DNA of 64,000 bases from Nymphaea colorata (Eukaryota > Streptophyta > Magnoliopsida > Nymphaeales > Nymphaeaceae), in NCBI RefSeq assembly GCF_008831285.2, contig NC_045142.1:9782952-9846951 (forward strand), given 5' to 3'. Positions 23,355 to 36,286 of the stretch are shown in pieces. The translations under genes and the position numbers were made by a program. A model generated the notes under the pieces. That model was not told the origin of the DNA. It saw only the letters and a program-made list of their open reading frames with translations, and did not search any database. Position 1 is the stretch's first letter. Each line of letters begins with the position of its first letter.

Positions 23355-25481
23355 TGTTTATATTTGTTTTTGTCCTTTAACAATAAAAACAATTGGTTTA
23401 CTTTTTGGTGTTTTTAATTTTTCTAATATCCTTTTTTACATTCAGTGTTTTCACACCGTATTTGTTAATCTAACAACGGTGGTTATTGTGTTTATCACTT
23501 TCTTCTTTATATATAATGAGTAAAGGCAAGAACCGTATGGACAGATTATGATTCATCCAATCTATTTGATTAACATCGTACAAAATTGTTAAATAAAAAA
23601 CACTTTTTTAAGTTCAAAAAAAAAATGTTTTCAAACTACCTTTTCAAAAAGTGATTCTACACTTTGCTCCTTGTAAGTCATCCATCAAGTTAGCTAGTAA
23701 TTTTAAAATTGGTTCTACATATTCTTTATATCTACTCAACTAAGTACATATTTCATGAACTATATGTATGTTTGTGTGTGTGAGAGAGAGAAGACGGTAT
23801 ATCGACATTTTGGTTGTGCCACGAAACAGGTTTTAAAGCTTGTTTAAAAAACATATTTGAACACAAAACAACGTTCTTTGGGGCTGTCATCCATGAAGGA
23901 TTTTTTTTCTAAAGTTATTGTGTGCCCAAGCTATGTGACAACGTTTTTAGTCAATCTAATAGTGTAAACAGACACAAAGTTATGGGTTTTTTTTTTATCT
24001 TGGAAATATAATCATAACCTTTGACCAACCAAAATTTTTGTGCATTTTGACTCACTGACTTTTCATGTCATCGGCTTTCCTTTTTGTTTATGTCTTGATA
24101 TTAATGTGCTTCATATTTTAAAAGATTTCATTTGTTCTTAACAACTCACTGCCCAAAAAAGAAGCCCAAAAGTGATCACCAATTTCCTCTATTTTTGGGG
24201 TCTTATGTTGTGTTGAGAACCCTGGCTGCCAATTGTTTGTCATTATAGGAGAGCAGCACTTATGAAAATTGAACTGATGATGCATCATTTACACACTTGC
24301 ACAACCAATTAACTATGTCCCTTGAGTCAAAGATGCAACCAAACTAGTTGCATCACATTATTCATGTTACTTTGGCCAATTAACCACAATTGTATGGGCT
24401 TGAACATCTTGGAAGAATCTTGTATGTTTCTGTTGTTTTAAACCATGTGAACTATTACCATATAAGAAACATGGTTACGTGCACGCTGTGCATAATACAC
24501 AACCTTTAAGAAAAGACCAACTGTACTCACTTTTAGGGGTCCTTGACATGCACAAGAGCCTATGCATAATGTAATTGTGAACAGGCCTATGCATATAACC
24601 AGGTTTGACCATGTAAGCCACTATAAATCAACCAACCATGCAAAAGAAACCTACATGACATCTCAAATTAGTTGTTTAAATACATTTTATGTGTTTATTA
24701 TTTTCAAAGATAAAAGTCAATAAACTCAATGTCTATGCACCGTTTTAAGCTAAACCCTTTTTTCTTTTTATTTATTTCTTGTGGTTAAGTGCACTATTAC
24801 AAAAGTGGTAAACAAAGATTCCAAGGAAAGTGTGTTTGTGTTTGCTTTTGGATTGATTTTCTTATTGGCATTTGGAAATTCATGTGGTGTCTCCTTCTGG
24901 GTGAGCCTCGAGGGGCATACCTGGTGGAGCTGGTGAAAGCTTAGTCAGTGATCGCTACTCTTTTAAACTGAAAATGATTGTAGGCATCGTTTTTGAATTA
25001 AAGTAACTATAAGTTCACTCATATCTTGAAGTAGCTTTAGACCCTGAAGGAAAGGGGGCAGCTTCTTTAAAATTGATGTATCTCCTTTGAGCTGTCTCTG
25101 TGTATGAGTGTGTTTGAAAGTCGCATGTTGAGTCACTTAGATGGTAGATGTTGGATATCTCATGTTCCATATTCTTGACAAAATGTCAACATGTCTCATT
25201 GATCCTGGCTTTGAACGCTGGTCTTGTAAGGACCACGAAATATACGACCCATCAGATTTTGGGCCCAATCAAAAGATTCGCCCCCACCGACGTCTTTTTT
25301 CTTCAGATCCTTGTGCCTCCATGCTTCTCTTACATCTAGAAGCCCATCAGCAGAAAATAATTGAAAATCAATTTAACGCTTTATGCTCTTAATTTCTAAC
25401 TTCTATAGCTATTTGTAATCTCTTGAAATGGGTTCATGTTTGGCTCATCATTGATCCATGCAAATGAGCCTAGGTCAAATA

Positions 25482-25710
25482 TGTTGGACCTGGCTGAGAG
25501 AAAGAGAGAAATTACTTTTTCCATCAATTAACCCAAATCCCATGTTAAATGAGATTACGGTAGCAGATTCAATATTACAAAACCAGCCCATGCTTTAAAT
25601 AGAAATGATTAAAGAAGGCCTAAAGTAAAAATAATAAAGTATAAGAACATGATTAACTTCTAGAAATTGCAATTGACCACCTAACTAACCAAAACTGATT
25701 TTCCCAAACA
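25482..25710 (-). repeat. 3' LTR of a second Copia element (229 bp)
   Basis: On the minus strand the repeat begins TGTTTGGG right after a purine-rich tract (AGAGGGGTAG, 25720-25711) and ends GTCCAACA, giving TG...CA ends with an imperfect inversion TGTTTGG/CCAACA. It contains TATTTAAAG, a possible TATA box. It lies on the 3' side of the RNase H relic at 25781-26420, as a 3' LTR should. Confidence 0.7.
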
Positions 25711-25720
25711 CTACCCCTCT
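25711..25720 (-). other. Polypurine tract before the 3' LTR
   Basis: The minus strand reads AGAGGGGTAG directly before the LTR start TGTTTGGG. Plant Copia elements carry a similar GAGGGGGAG tract here, used to prime plus-strand DNA. Confidence 0.65.
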
Positions 25721-25744
25721 AGTAAAAGCATATATATCTATCAT

Positions 25745-26420
25745 GTTCAGCTTGGTAGAACATCTAGTAAAATCTTTCAATTAGGAGAGATTTGTAAACA
25801 TGTCTATAACTTGTTCTTCTGAGGTAACATGAATGCTTGATATATCTCCAACCTGCACAAGATCATGAATGTAATGGAAATTCTCTTCAATATGCTTTGT
25901 CCTTTCATGGAAAATAGGATTTTTAGCAATACGAATAGTTGCCTTATTATCACAAATCATCTTCATTCGTAGTTTTATTTGAACACCAAGACCATCCAAT
26001 ATAGATCTTATCCACATCATCTCTGCAGTAGTTTGAGCTATAGCTCGATATTCTGGTTCAATGCCAGACCCTACCACTACCATTCACTTCTTACTCCTCC
26101 ATGATATAAGATTGATCCCGAAAAAGACACAGAATCCATTAGTCGGTTTCCTATCATCAATAAAACCTACATAATCATCATTCTATATTATACTTTTATA
26201 TCGAGAGAAGATCCCTTTCAAAATGAGAGATGCTTACCTAGAGATGACTTCAAAAACCTCAACACCATGATGGATGCTTCCCAATGAACTCTTCTTGATT
26301 TGTCCATAAACTGCTCAAGCTTCCCAACTGTTCAAGATATGTCTGGTCTCGTAACAGTCACATTAAGAAGTTTCCCAGTCAAGGACCTATAGGATGTAGG
26401 ATGTACTGTCTAAGGCTTCT
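25745..26420 (-). pseudogene. Copia RNase H relic
   Basis: The minus strand encodes, from about 26370, GKLLNVTVTRPDIS, VHWEASIMVLRFLKSS and then GSGIEPEYRAIAQTTAEMMW (about 26070-26010), CDNKATIRIA (about 25960-25930), FHERTKHIE (about 25910-25885), and VTSEEQVIDMFT (about 25830-25795). This is the end of Copia reverse transcriptase and the RNase H domain, which ends the polyprotein just before the polypurine tract. The last 100 codons are open, but the part above 26084 has stops. Gag to reverse transcriptase core is missing. Confidence 0.88.
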
Positions 26421-26529
26421 GGTTCATCATCATGAAGATGAACTTTGGAATTCATTGCAATGCTTGTGGGTTTTGTTCCAAGTGTGCCTGTTTCCTACAA
26501 TCAAATCAAGTACATAATTTCTTTGAGAA

Positions 26530-26579
26530 AGAACAACTCCCTCCTTGTACCTTGGAACAACTCCCTCCTTGTACCTTGG
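26530..26579. repeat. 24-bp tandem duplication
   Basis: The word aacaactccctccttgtacc occurs twice, 24 bases apart. It lies in otherwise unassigned DNA between the Copia and Gypsy relics. Confidence 0.9.
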
Positions 26580-26929
26580 CACTTCATTTCCCAAGAATAA
26601 GAGGACCAAGATCTTTGGTAAAAAGTGAACCAGAAGAGAAAAAGAATAGAGACAAAATCAAAACAACAACCCAATCCTGAAAACAAAAATAAAGAAACAT
26701 CTTCAAGTTCTAATACAATTACAAAAACCCTTGGATCAGATCAGGAAGAATATAAAAGGTTTCTTAAGTTCATGTTAAAGTTCAACAAGGAACAAGGCTG
26801 ACCAGAAAAAGAAAAAGAACAACAACAAAGAGTCATCATCTAGTAATAGTGAGACTTTTGATGGCACTGCTATGAAGATAAGCAGTTAAGAAAATGAGAA
26901 AAAACCCCCAAAAAAAAGGAAAAATGGAG

Positions 26930-28846
26930 AATCTCTAAAGATCAAAATGCAAGCAATTGAGAAAACGATAAATATTTTTCAACTGAAAGGCAAAAACAAA
27001 AGTAAAGCTTCACATGCAAAGATTTTTGTGAAATCTTTGAAAATGACAAGTATGTCATACCAAAGAAATTTGTGAAATTCAATGGCCAATGAGATCCTAA
27101 GGCTCGTTTGGCCATGTTCTTTGTCAAATGTTACAAATTTAAAAACAGTCATTGAGCACTTTTCCACTACTTTCAAAGGAGTTTGGAAGGTATAACAGCA
27201 CAATGGTGCCAGAAGCATGCCAATCTAATAAAGCTTAAAAATTTTGATAAATTGATCAATCTATTTCTTGAACAATTTATTCAAATGTGAGGAATGCTTT
27301 GACAGTTATGCCTTGTGCAATCTCAGACAGAAACTAGGTGAGAAGGTCAGAGACTTCATTTAGAGATGGAGATCAACCTATAATAAAATGAGGGATCCAA
27401 TATTTTAATCACATGCATTGAACTAATTACCAGCAACCTTTCCAAACCACTAAGGAGATTGATTTCAAATTCTCCCATTATGTCATTCAATGACTTAACA
27501 AAAAGACTAGAAAGTATTTAAGCCGGCATTAAAAATAGACCATTTGTGCAATTACGCTAGCAAAACACAAAGAAGAAGCCAAAAAGAACAATACTCACTA
27601 CACTCCTACCAATTTCATTGCAAATGCAGCATCAACAAGGAAAGAAAAGGTTGACTACACAAAAGAGGCAAGATTATTATCACAATGGGAGACTTTACCA
27701 ATAACAATTGTCAACAATGAGAACAAACATCCAAGTTGGAGCTATGGTAGAAAGTTTGCAACACTAGGACAAACTTATGAAGAGATTGTGACTGAGTTAA
27801 TAAAAAAGGTATGTTATCTCTACCAAAGGTCTCCAATCCTCCTCCTGTTATGAGAATGAATAAAATCCAATTTTGCAAATGCCATGGAGCACCATGATAC
27901 AAAGGGCTGCTTGGTGCTGAAAAATATAGTCCAAGATGCAGTGGACAAAGAGCTGATTAATGTGACTCCAGATCAGCTAGAAATGATTACTAATCTATTG
28001 CAGAAGCACACCAAAAAAGCAGTGTCAGGTACACTTCTAACCTCATTCCTTTTACACATCAGGTCATGATGACCAATAAACGAAGAAAGAAGCTCCTATA
28101 GATTTCTTTGAGTTGTTAGACATAAAAGACAATGAGGCAACAAAGCACAGGGAAGCACCCTCCACTAGTTCCACTTTGATGGAGGATATACTACCATTGG
28201 ACGAGGAATTTGATCTAGAACCTCTAGAGATGCTCTTCAACTAGCCTGATTATCTAGTCAATTTGAAGACTGAAAAATTTAACACGAATAAAGGTGACAC
28301 ATGGGTATGCATATTATATCTGAACAGTTTCATATTCTTCACAAACAAAGATCTTACCAATAGAGGCACTATGGATAATGATGCTCTCCACATTATAATT
28401 AAAACAATAGACCCGACCGTAATCACATATTGGTTGATGGAGAAGCAAGTTTGAACATTTGTTCATTGCAAACAGCAGAAGCACTGGGAATGCAAGAGTC
28501 AAATTATTTTTCAGTGCCAATTACCATTCGTTGTTATGATGGACTGATCCAACCCTGCCTGGGCTGTGTATGTTTGGAAGCCGACATTGTAGATACAAAG
28601 TTTGAAATTCTCTTCCACATAGTTTATGTAGAACCATATTTGAAATATATTATTTGGCCGACCATGGATCTATTGAGTCAATGCAATTCCATCAACTTTA
28701 CACCAATGCATCTGTTGGGCTAGAGGAAAGTATATAATCACAACATATGCAAAAGATCATCAAGAATGACATCCTCACCCAATGCTACGAGTGCGTACCT
28801 ATACTATTGATGTACCTATCATATAGGTCAGCAAAGAAGATGAACT
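26930..28846 (+). pseudogene. Ty3/Gypsy gag-protease relic
   Basis: The plus strand holds a decayed Gag: FVKFNGQ, then KARLAMFFVKCYKFKNSH, then LEGITAQWCQKHANLIKL (about 27065-27240), matching the order seen in Athila/Tat-type Gag (aFxGxxxPKxHL...fxxsLxGxAxxWy). A knuckle-like motif FCKCHGAP with HDTKGC follows near 27870-27910. A 98-codon frame at 28430-28723 then reads VDGEASLNICSLQTAEALGM, the retropepsin-like protease of this lineage, whose family form is VDGGASLNI. Many stops break the Gag part. The segment ends at the insertion of the 3.25-kb element and goes on at 32093. Confidence 0.82.
28430..28723 (+). pseudogene. Gypsy aspartic protease domain, open frame
   Basis: This 97-residue open stretch is the best-kept piece of the Gypsy relic. 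It has the catalytic-site region VDGEASLNIC and then, about 50 residues later, IVDTKFEILFHIVYVEPYLKY, which fits the second half of the domain. The usual DGGAS has become DGEAS, beside the active Asp, so activity is doubtful. It lacks a start of its own and is part of a former polyprotein. Confidence 0.75.
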
Positions 28847-31800
28847 TGTAACAACCCGACCCACTCTGGGGCTCAGGCCCCTGGTTTGATGGATCCCAAC
28901 CCGCCCCCTAGCTGCTTCGATTCTAACCCCAAAAAGGCTACGAACCAGGACAATATTCTCATCAATGACCCCCCTTTATAAACCCTTGAAGATTCCTCAC
29001 AATCTTCGATATGGGACTAAACTTATAGGGTGTTACAATCCACCCCCTTAAGGCACACGCGTCCGCGCGTGTGGGACCCTAGGTCAGAGTGTTGAACGAT
29101 GTAACACTCGTTATATTTTCTTTGGGCGGGTCGGGTCGGATTGGGACCCAGACCCAAACCCGCAGCTTACCCGTGTAAGAGCTCGATGAGGGCTGTTCTC
29201 CCTCGTTCTCCTCTCGCTCTCCCCCTTTCGTTGCCTCTCTTGCTGTTAGGGAGCTCCACGCAGAGAAGAAGAAGAAGACGGAGGTGGTACGGCGGCGGCG
29301 CTTGGGTAAACTCTCTCTTTCCCTCTCTCGTGCTTTGTTTTCCTTCTCCGCCACTCCCATGTTCTCTTGCCCTCTCTGCCGCACGTTCCCTCTTTCTCTC
29401 TCTCTTTCGCCACTCTCTTTTCTCTTTCCCGCTAGCTCTCTCCCGTACGGTCCCTCTCCTCACTCACCCTCACCCTCACGTTTTCTTCTCCCTACTCACA
29501 CACTCTCACCCTCACTGCAGCTTTTCCTTTTTTTTTTTGTCTAAACCCTCTCTCTCTGTTTCCCATTTCTGTCAGCGCCTCCCCTTGCCTACACACTCCT
29601 TACGTGAGCTCTCTCCCCATTTTTCTATTTGTTTTTCCCTTTTTTTCCCCAACCGAGCACTCTTTCTTATGGATTTCATCACTGTTTGTTAGGATTCCAG
29701 TTTGGGAAACGTGTTCTTCTCCTCGTATTAGCGATTAGGTGGTGTTGGCGGCTTGACACGATTCTTGCCATTTGTGGACACTTACGTTTTGTCCTTTTTT
29801 CCCCTCACGTTTTGTATGCTTGAGGTGGCTGTCGGAGGCGTCACAGCAGTTTGGACACTTAGATTGGGGTGAGCAAGGCCTATTTGAGCTTAGATTATTA
29901 AATATTATCTATTAGAGCATGTATAATTATTGTTTTAGCATGCTAGAATTTAGAATTGATGTTTTGAGAACCATGTTAGCGATTTTGCTTTTTGGGGGAA
30001 GAGTAGGATTATGTTGGAGAAGCGTTGATTCATGCTATAATGATCATTTGCGCATGATGGGTTAATTTTTGAAGCAATAGGGAGGCATGGTTAGGATTGT
30101 GATGTTGTGGAGAAGTGTAGGACCATCTTTGTGAACGCTTGGGAGCGTCTTTGTCGACGTGGGTAGTATGTGTGGGAAGGAAGAGGGGTACATGTTGGGA
30201 AGACACCTTCACTAAGGAAGAAGGAGAGAAATGGATTAGTGATCTATTCAAATTGATGGTGCGAAGCTTAAGCCTTTGGTGGTAACCTCTAGGGTTGAGG
30301 AGAGACCCCCCCTTTTGAGGGCTCTGTGGGTCGACACTACCCGTCGATACCCTCTTGAGGCAATGGCGTGCCTCAATGATTTTGTTTTACATTTGTCTTG
30401 ATTGTGAATCTAAACTAGTGTAGAGTTTAGTCATTTACCACTTGTGTATGTTTGCAGGCACACCGGGCACGTCCCGTCGACCTTGAGCGATCAGTTTCAA
30501 AGCTCGAGGCATTTTAAAGATTTTTGTGAGCACGCGATAGGTATGGCAGCATTCCAGGCAAATCCCTGCCTGGGGCGAATGTGTGAATGTGTGTTCCTAG
30601 GATCGTGGGATCCTAGGATTGTGATGTGAATTGATTGATTATTTTGTAAATGAATATATGTATGCCTGCATATGATTGTTTTGAAAGGCTATTAGAAGTT
30701 TGTTTTGAAAATATTACGTATTTGCATGTGCATGCTAGAATTGATAATTGCTTAGGACAGATGAGGCGGGGTATCGAGTCGAGTGTCTCCTCGACCCCAA
30801 TTGTGCATTAGAAAGCATCCTAGAATGATAACTGTATAGGACAGCTATTAGCCCATCACAGATCAAGACTACTCTCTGTGGTTTGGCTAAGTTTTCAAAG
30901 ATGTGATTGTTATGATAATGAATGTGAATGTTGTGGTTGTTGATTACACATTGCCGCGGGCAATGATGCAAATGATTGAATAGAGGGTAGTTGTACCCAT
31001 ATTGTTATGTCGGCTAGCCAAAACTGTTGATGTGATGTGTAGTCCTCTTGTGGAGGCAATTGGAGGTGTGGGTTCACTCGTGAAGTGAACCAACCTCATG
31101 AGCTAGCTAGTTATTTGTGTTTGTGCAAGTATAAGTATAAGAATGAAAGAATAAGAGATGAGAGGCCAGTGGGATGTGGCTATGTGTTTGGGAGTTGTCC
31201 CGCTTTCGCCACTGGTCTTGCTTGTTCGGAGCGCAGGCGGTACAAGGTCCTAGGGTACTGTTGTGTGATGTGCTTGGAGCGTAGGCTCCCGCCTTCCCAA
31301 CCTGGGTGTCCTAGGGAAGGCTGAGTATCTCTCCTTAAAATTCATACATCCATGGATGAATGCTCTACCGCTGCAGCGAATGGATGGATCCATACTGTTC
31401 TGGGCCACCACGGGGGTTGTCTCTCGGCTGTAGGCCGCCCGCGGTGTGCACATGCCTGTGTTTGCACCCACAAGAATTGTCAATTCACTGATATTATTGA
31501 AAATGAAATGTATTGGATTGATGTGCATGTGACTGTTGTGCTTATGAATGCAAGTGACATATTTAAGCATGTCTTGCATGTGAATTGAAATTGCGTTACT
31601 GTGGCCATTGAGTGGTCTTTACATGTTGTGCCCTCACACGACGTGATGATAGATTGTTTTGATGATTGCTATAATATTGAGCCCTACCTAAGAAAGTTTG
31701 GACTTTTCCTGGCTTGTTGTCATACTGCGAAGGCTAAGCCTTCAGTTGTTTCTTTTTTCAGGTTTTGGCGGACCCGGGGCAGCAGGTTGAGCAGATGGCT

Positions 31801-32092
31801 TCACTCACGTTCTACTGGGGAGGTTTTGGGTCTTTTGTAGTACCGGCGCGTCTTGATTTGTTTTTATTGATGCCTTGTTTTTGTTAGGCATCAATTATGT
31901 GATTTGGGGCATTTTGTCATGCACATAAATGTAATTTTGTACGAATTGAAATTGTTACACAAATGAAAAGTTGCCCCATTGTTTTGAATGGCATAGCTCT
32001 CGTCTTTTGAATTGTTGTGTAGTCGCACATCGATGCTTGATGTTTAGAAAAAAAAAATATGTGTTTGAGTGTCAAAAGGTCGGGGTGTGACA
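28847..32092. mobile_element. 3.25-kb element with TG...CA ends, likely giant solo LTR
   Basis: The left end is TGTAACAACCCGACC and the right end, reversed, TGTCACACCCCGACC. The flanks gaact (28842-28846) and gaact (32093-32097) are identical, a perfect 5-bp target duplication, and the Gypsy relic is continuous once the element is taken out. TG...CA ends with a 5-bp duplication are LTR-type marks, so I infer a very long solo LTR or an LTR-derived nonautonomous element. The interior has a CT-rich stretch (29180-29660), AG/GT-rich tracts and hairpins, but no domain. The 183-codon plus-strand frame at 29141-29692 is driven by CT repeats. Confidence 0.75.
30554..30618. repeat. Two adjacent short hairpins
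   Basis: CCAGGCA (30554-30560) pairs with TGCCTGG (30567-30573) across six bases. TCCTAGGATC (30595-30604) pairs with GATCCTAGGA (30609-30618) across four bases. Both are perfect stems and lie within the long LTR-like element. Confidence 0.9.
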
Positions 32093-32330
32093 GAACTAAT
32101 CCATAATTTCAGCAAGATGCCTCTCTAAAAATCAAAGAAACAACATGGATGATCAAGGGCCACATGCCTACATCATTTGAACCAACTTACAAGAAGATGT
32201 AGAACAAGCCTTTGGACGGACTTACTCGAGTCCATAATGCTTTAGGAGGCCTGACATAAACAAATTGTTCATGCATTGATTTTAGATTCATGACATAAGC
32301 ATATGTAGTATGCCCACATGCTCTGGCAGA
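32093..32330 (+). pseudogene. Gypsy relic, continuation after the insertion
   Basis: After the second gaact the sequence resumes with a pattern like IHNFSKMPL-KSK, which fits the spacer after the protease in the same Gypsy lineage. Beyond about 32330 no retroelement signal is visible. Reverse transcriptase is missing, so the element was truncated. Confidence 0.5.
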
Positions 32331-34439
32331 CTCTTAAACTAGAGGAATTGTTGCACTCACCCCGACCTCACCGAACCTGCATGTCACACTTGTAGCTTTG
32401 ACTTTATGAAGGACACAAATCATGTATGGTTGTAAACACTCCAATTTTCACCATGATCAATTGACTATTTTACCCTTTTGAATCAAAATTGCAAATGTGA
32501 TTTCAAATGTAGGAGTTGGCAATAAAAAACTAGGGACAAACCTAATACTTAGACCAGGATCACCTAGATTATTGCCATCATGTCAAATGACCATTTTTCC
32601 TCTGAATGTCAAAAAATCTCAGAAACTCTTGTAATGATGTATGACAAATTCAAATAGGGTAAGTCTTTGCATTACAAGTCTGCCATTATAGTTAAAATCA
32701 GCTCAAAGCTGATTTGACCAGCTCAAGTAAAATCACCAGAATTTTAAACTGCAATTTTTAGCTCGACCTTACATATTTAAGTCCAACCATGTTTAGGATA
32801 GATTTACCTTAGTTGAAAGAAAGTATTATTTCACTAGGTCACTTACTCTCTTGTTTTAAGGGATTTGGGCTGAATTTAAGTTCAACCTGATGGAGTGAGC
32901 TAAAACTGAGCTAGGATCACATTTATCATGTATAAATCTTTCTTCTCTTAGTTTGGTTTGTGTTTTGGAATCCTGGTTGGAGTGTAATTTAGTTTCAAAA
33001 GTTCACAAACTAATTCCTTACTTGCTACACTTTGTAAACAACTATCCAGCTCAATTTGGCAAGTGGCCAACCTAAGCACCTGCAACTCCACCAGTGAAAA
33101 TTTCATTGATACAAGCACTCGTTGGTTTCTCTTCATAAATGACATTTACAACTTGTAAATTTTAGAAAAATTGATTCTTAGAACAATCTAGAGGAATATT
33201 TTCAGTAAAATGTTAACCAAAGCCCATCTAGAAGTAGGCCCGCTGGTCCAGTCAAATCAAGAAAATTCATTTGGAGCTTTGGAATTACAAAGGGATAAAA
33301 AAAAAATTTTATTTTGAGTCATATTCACTTGCATAAATAGACATATGTCACATATGCCATATATACCTTTGCTTATGGCTTTCTTTGATTCCTAGAACCT
33401 AGGCCCAAGCTAAATTCATAATTTGAGCCTACTCTAGTCCAAGATCACACATAGGGGTAAAATAGTTATTTTTGTTTGATTCATGTTTTCCACTTGAGCA
33501 AAGGATTATATGTCACACGTACCTAAGTTCATCAAACAATAGTATTTTTAGATATTTTCGGAGATCTAGATTGAAATCCTTTCCTCATTTCATATACATA
33601 ACAAATGATCCAGATCTTCACCTAAGGGTAAAATGATCATTTCCTTTAGATTTCTTATCCACGCCCAAGGGAAAACAATTATTTCATCTTTAATAAATTC
33701 ATTTTGCACTTAGGTATATGTCACATAGACCTTAGTTTATAATATTTAGAAAATCAATTACAAACTTTTCATAAACATTTTTAATCCATGAACTATTGTC
33801 ATCTAGATTTTTTATCTGAAATTCTGATCCAAATCCCTTGTCCTATCCAAAATCCACATTTTGGAGCTTTCTCTGGATTCAGACTTTGATTTGAATCTTA
33901 GAACCATATCTTGGATCTATTTGCAAAAAATCTCTCTAGATTGAGGTCATGATCTAGAATTCAGACCCATATCCCAATCCATAGGTCAAATGCATAAGTA
34001 GTTAGGATTTTGTAAGAATGATTTGATGGCAAATATTTATTGAAAATGGACAAAATGTTTGATTTAACATTGCAATATTGGAATGAGACAACATTTTTTT
34101 GATGACTCAATTGATTACAATGTTTTTGGGCTAGACTCTGACACCTAGCTAGGAGTGATAGTTGGGAAGATGTCTCTCCAGCATTTGGCATAATTGGGAC
34201 TCATGGCTAAACCAAGGTCAAGATATATGTGGGCGAATGGCCCTTACTGCTGTTAGGCTAGGCTGTATGTCACAGAACACTCTAGAATATCTACCTCATG
34301 CACCACGATGTACCATTCTGATATGATATCGTGAATATGTCTGTCATTGTAAAAGCTAATGCAGACACTACTCTAGATGATATTCCACCATGAAATATGG
34401 CCCCAAAAGTAGGCAACCCTTGTCTAGGTTGTATGTGTA
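32331..34439. other. No gene seen
   Basis: AT-rich DNA with recurring words such as aaaatgatcatttcc and ggtaaaatagttattt, which suggests an old noncoding repeat. No domain, LTR end pair or splice-supported frame found. Confidence 0.45.
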
Positions 34440-36244
34440 CATTGACATGATGACCCCACTGTCAAAAAAGTCCAGGGTGATTTTTTCTTCATTGATTTGT
34501 TCCATTTTCCTTTGATAATGCTCCCCCTGAAGAATTTCTCATTAGAATTATAGAAATGGATGGACCGTGGCCTCACATGTTTGTAAAACCAAGTTTATAG
34601 GGCGAATACACATCCTTCAATATAGCTTGTATCTTTGATTGAAAATTTTGAGAGTTCTTTGTAGAGGAAAGCTAGTGCTGCCATCGCTATTGATTGGTGG
34701 TGAACTTTGATGTCTCCCAGTTTCTAAAGAGGCAAGTAACTCGAAAGTCTATGTTTTATTCATTGTTATGGAAGAAGTTGAGACGACTATTCAAGTCGTC
34801 ATTGAATTTTTATACTTGTTTGCAGCATTGCCGGAGAGTACGGTTGCATCAACATACTGAGAAAGATCTTTGCTGAGACTTTCTAGCTAAATGTTTTCTT
34901 AAACAAAGTTAAATTTCAAATTTCATGCAAAGAAACTGCCATCTTCTTTGGATGACTCTTAGCATGGCTGGTCTCCTCTTTGAGGAAAATATAGGCCAAA
35001 TTTTGACTAAGATTTTGCAACATTTTGGGATAAGAATTAATCCCATTACAAATTTGGAAATTGTAAATGAAAATCAGCAACTCCTAAAAAGCATTTTAGG
35101 ATACTAATTTGAATGAAACTAGAAATTTTTCTAGTTCTATGGTGAACCGCTAATTCATGGCTGTTTTTGGTATGAAATGAAGTTCTAAGAGTTAAAAATC
35201 CAAGATTTTAAGTATGATTTTTCAATATCAAGGTTTGATTTTAGCATTATCCATGCATATTTACCCATACATTGCTGGAATAAACAGTTTTTAAATTAGA
35301 AAATTGATCAATCATGTAGCTTTGAACTACATAGACCAAAATGAAAGATTTTATTTCTTCTAAACCAGCTTGGGAACATGATTCTCAAACTGATTTTTTT
35401 TTTTAAAAAAAAAAGCATGTATATTGAAGCAAGCATAGATATATATGTGAAGATATATACATGCATGCTATTTCTTGTTAAAATTTTTGAGAAAGGACAT
35501 TTTAGCATATGTAAAATGATATTCCACTTTTGTTACGTAAGGAGAATGAAAACAAGGTTCCTAGTCACCTTACCTCCTTTCTAGAATGAATCATGAAAAT
35601 ATATACAAAAAATGAGCAAAAATTGACAATTATGCTCAAGCAAGATTGCATGATTGCAGCCGGGCCAGGGTGGATCACATTCATGTGGATGAATCCATCC
35701 TTAATTGGCATTTAAATTATGAAACTGCAACAAGTAAATATCACTCTCATCGTGGAATGTCTCATGGTAAGGAGTTACAATAGGGTTAGGGTCAACTGTT
35801 TTGAAAGAGGTGTGGCCTTGGGGCAAAAGATGTTCAAGGGTTTACTCATTGGAAAAAATGATTTATACATGCATTATGCATTAGAATGTACATTAAAGCA
35901 AAGCTCAACCTAGCTGGAAATCATTGCAAGTTATTAATAAGAATGAAAGTGAAATCCCTCCCACGGATATTAAACTTAAAAGAATAGCAAGAAGCAAAAA
36001 TGAAACTGAGAACAATCTGGATTACCCTTACCTTGTTTGCTGGCTTTGATGCTTGGAGTTTCTCTTAGCTTGTTCTTTAAGTCAACCAATCCTAAGTAAG
36101 AACTCAAGCTAGGATTCGATCTTACCAACACAGGAAAAAGGGATTCTTCTTGCTGGAAATGAAGGAGAATGATCTTCCTTACGCGGGAAATCTTAAGGTA
36201 TTTGTCCAATAATCTATCCCAGCTTAAAACCGAAAACAGGGAAT

Positions 36245-36286
<42 letters not shown>

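Larger units (their letters stand above)
19431..25481. other. Gene-free AT-rich stretch with microsatellites
   Basis: About 6 kb without a recognisable domain. It holds two long (TA)n tracts (20232-20297 and 23280-23352), a (CT)n tract (22746-22790), a (GA)n tract near 21289-21303 and a 46-bp tandem duplication at 23171-23262. A 106-codon frame at 21710-22030 and an 83-codon frame at 25141-25392 on the plus strand have no motif I know. Neither has supporting gene structure. Confidence 0.5.

Noticed and set aside
29141-29692. 183-codon plus-strand frame in the 3.25-kb element
   Set aside because: It is a CT-rich leader-like stretch with Leu/Ser/Pro composition, overlapped by open frames on the other strand, and has no domain.
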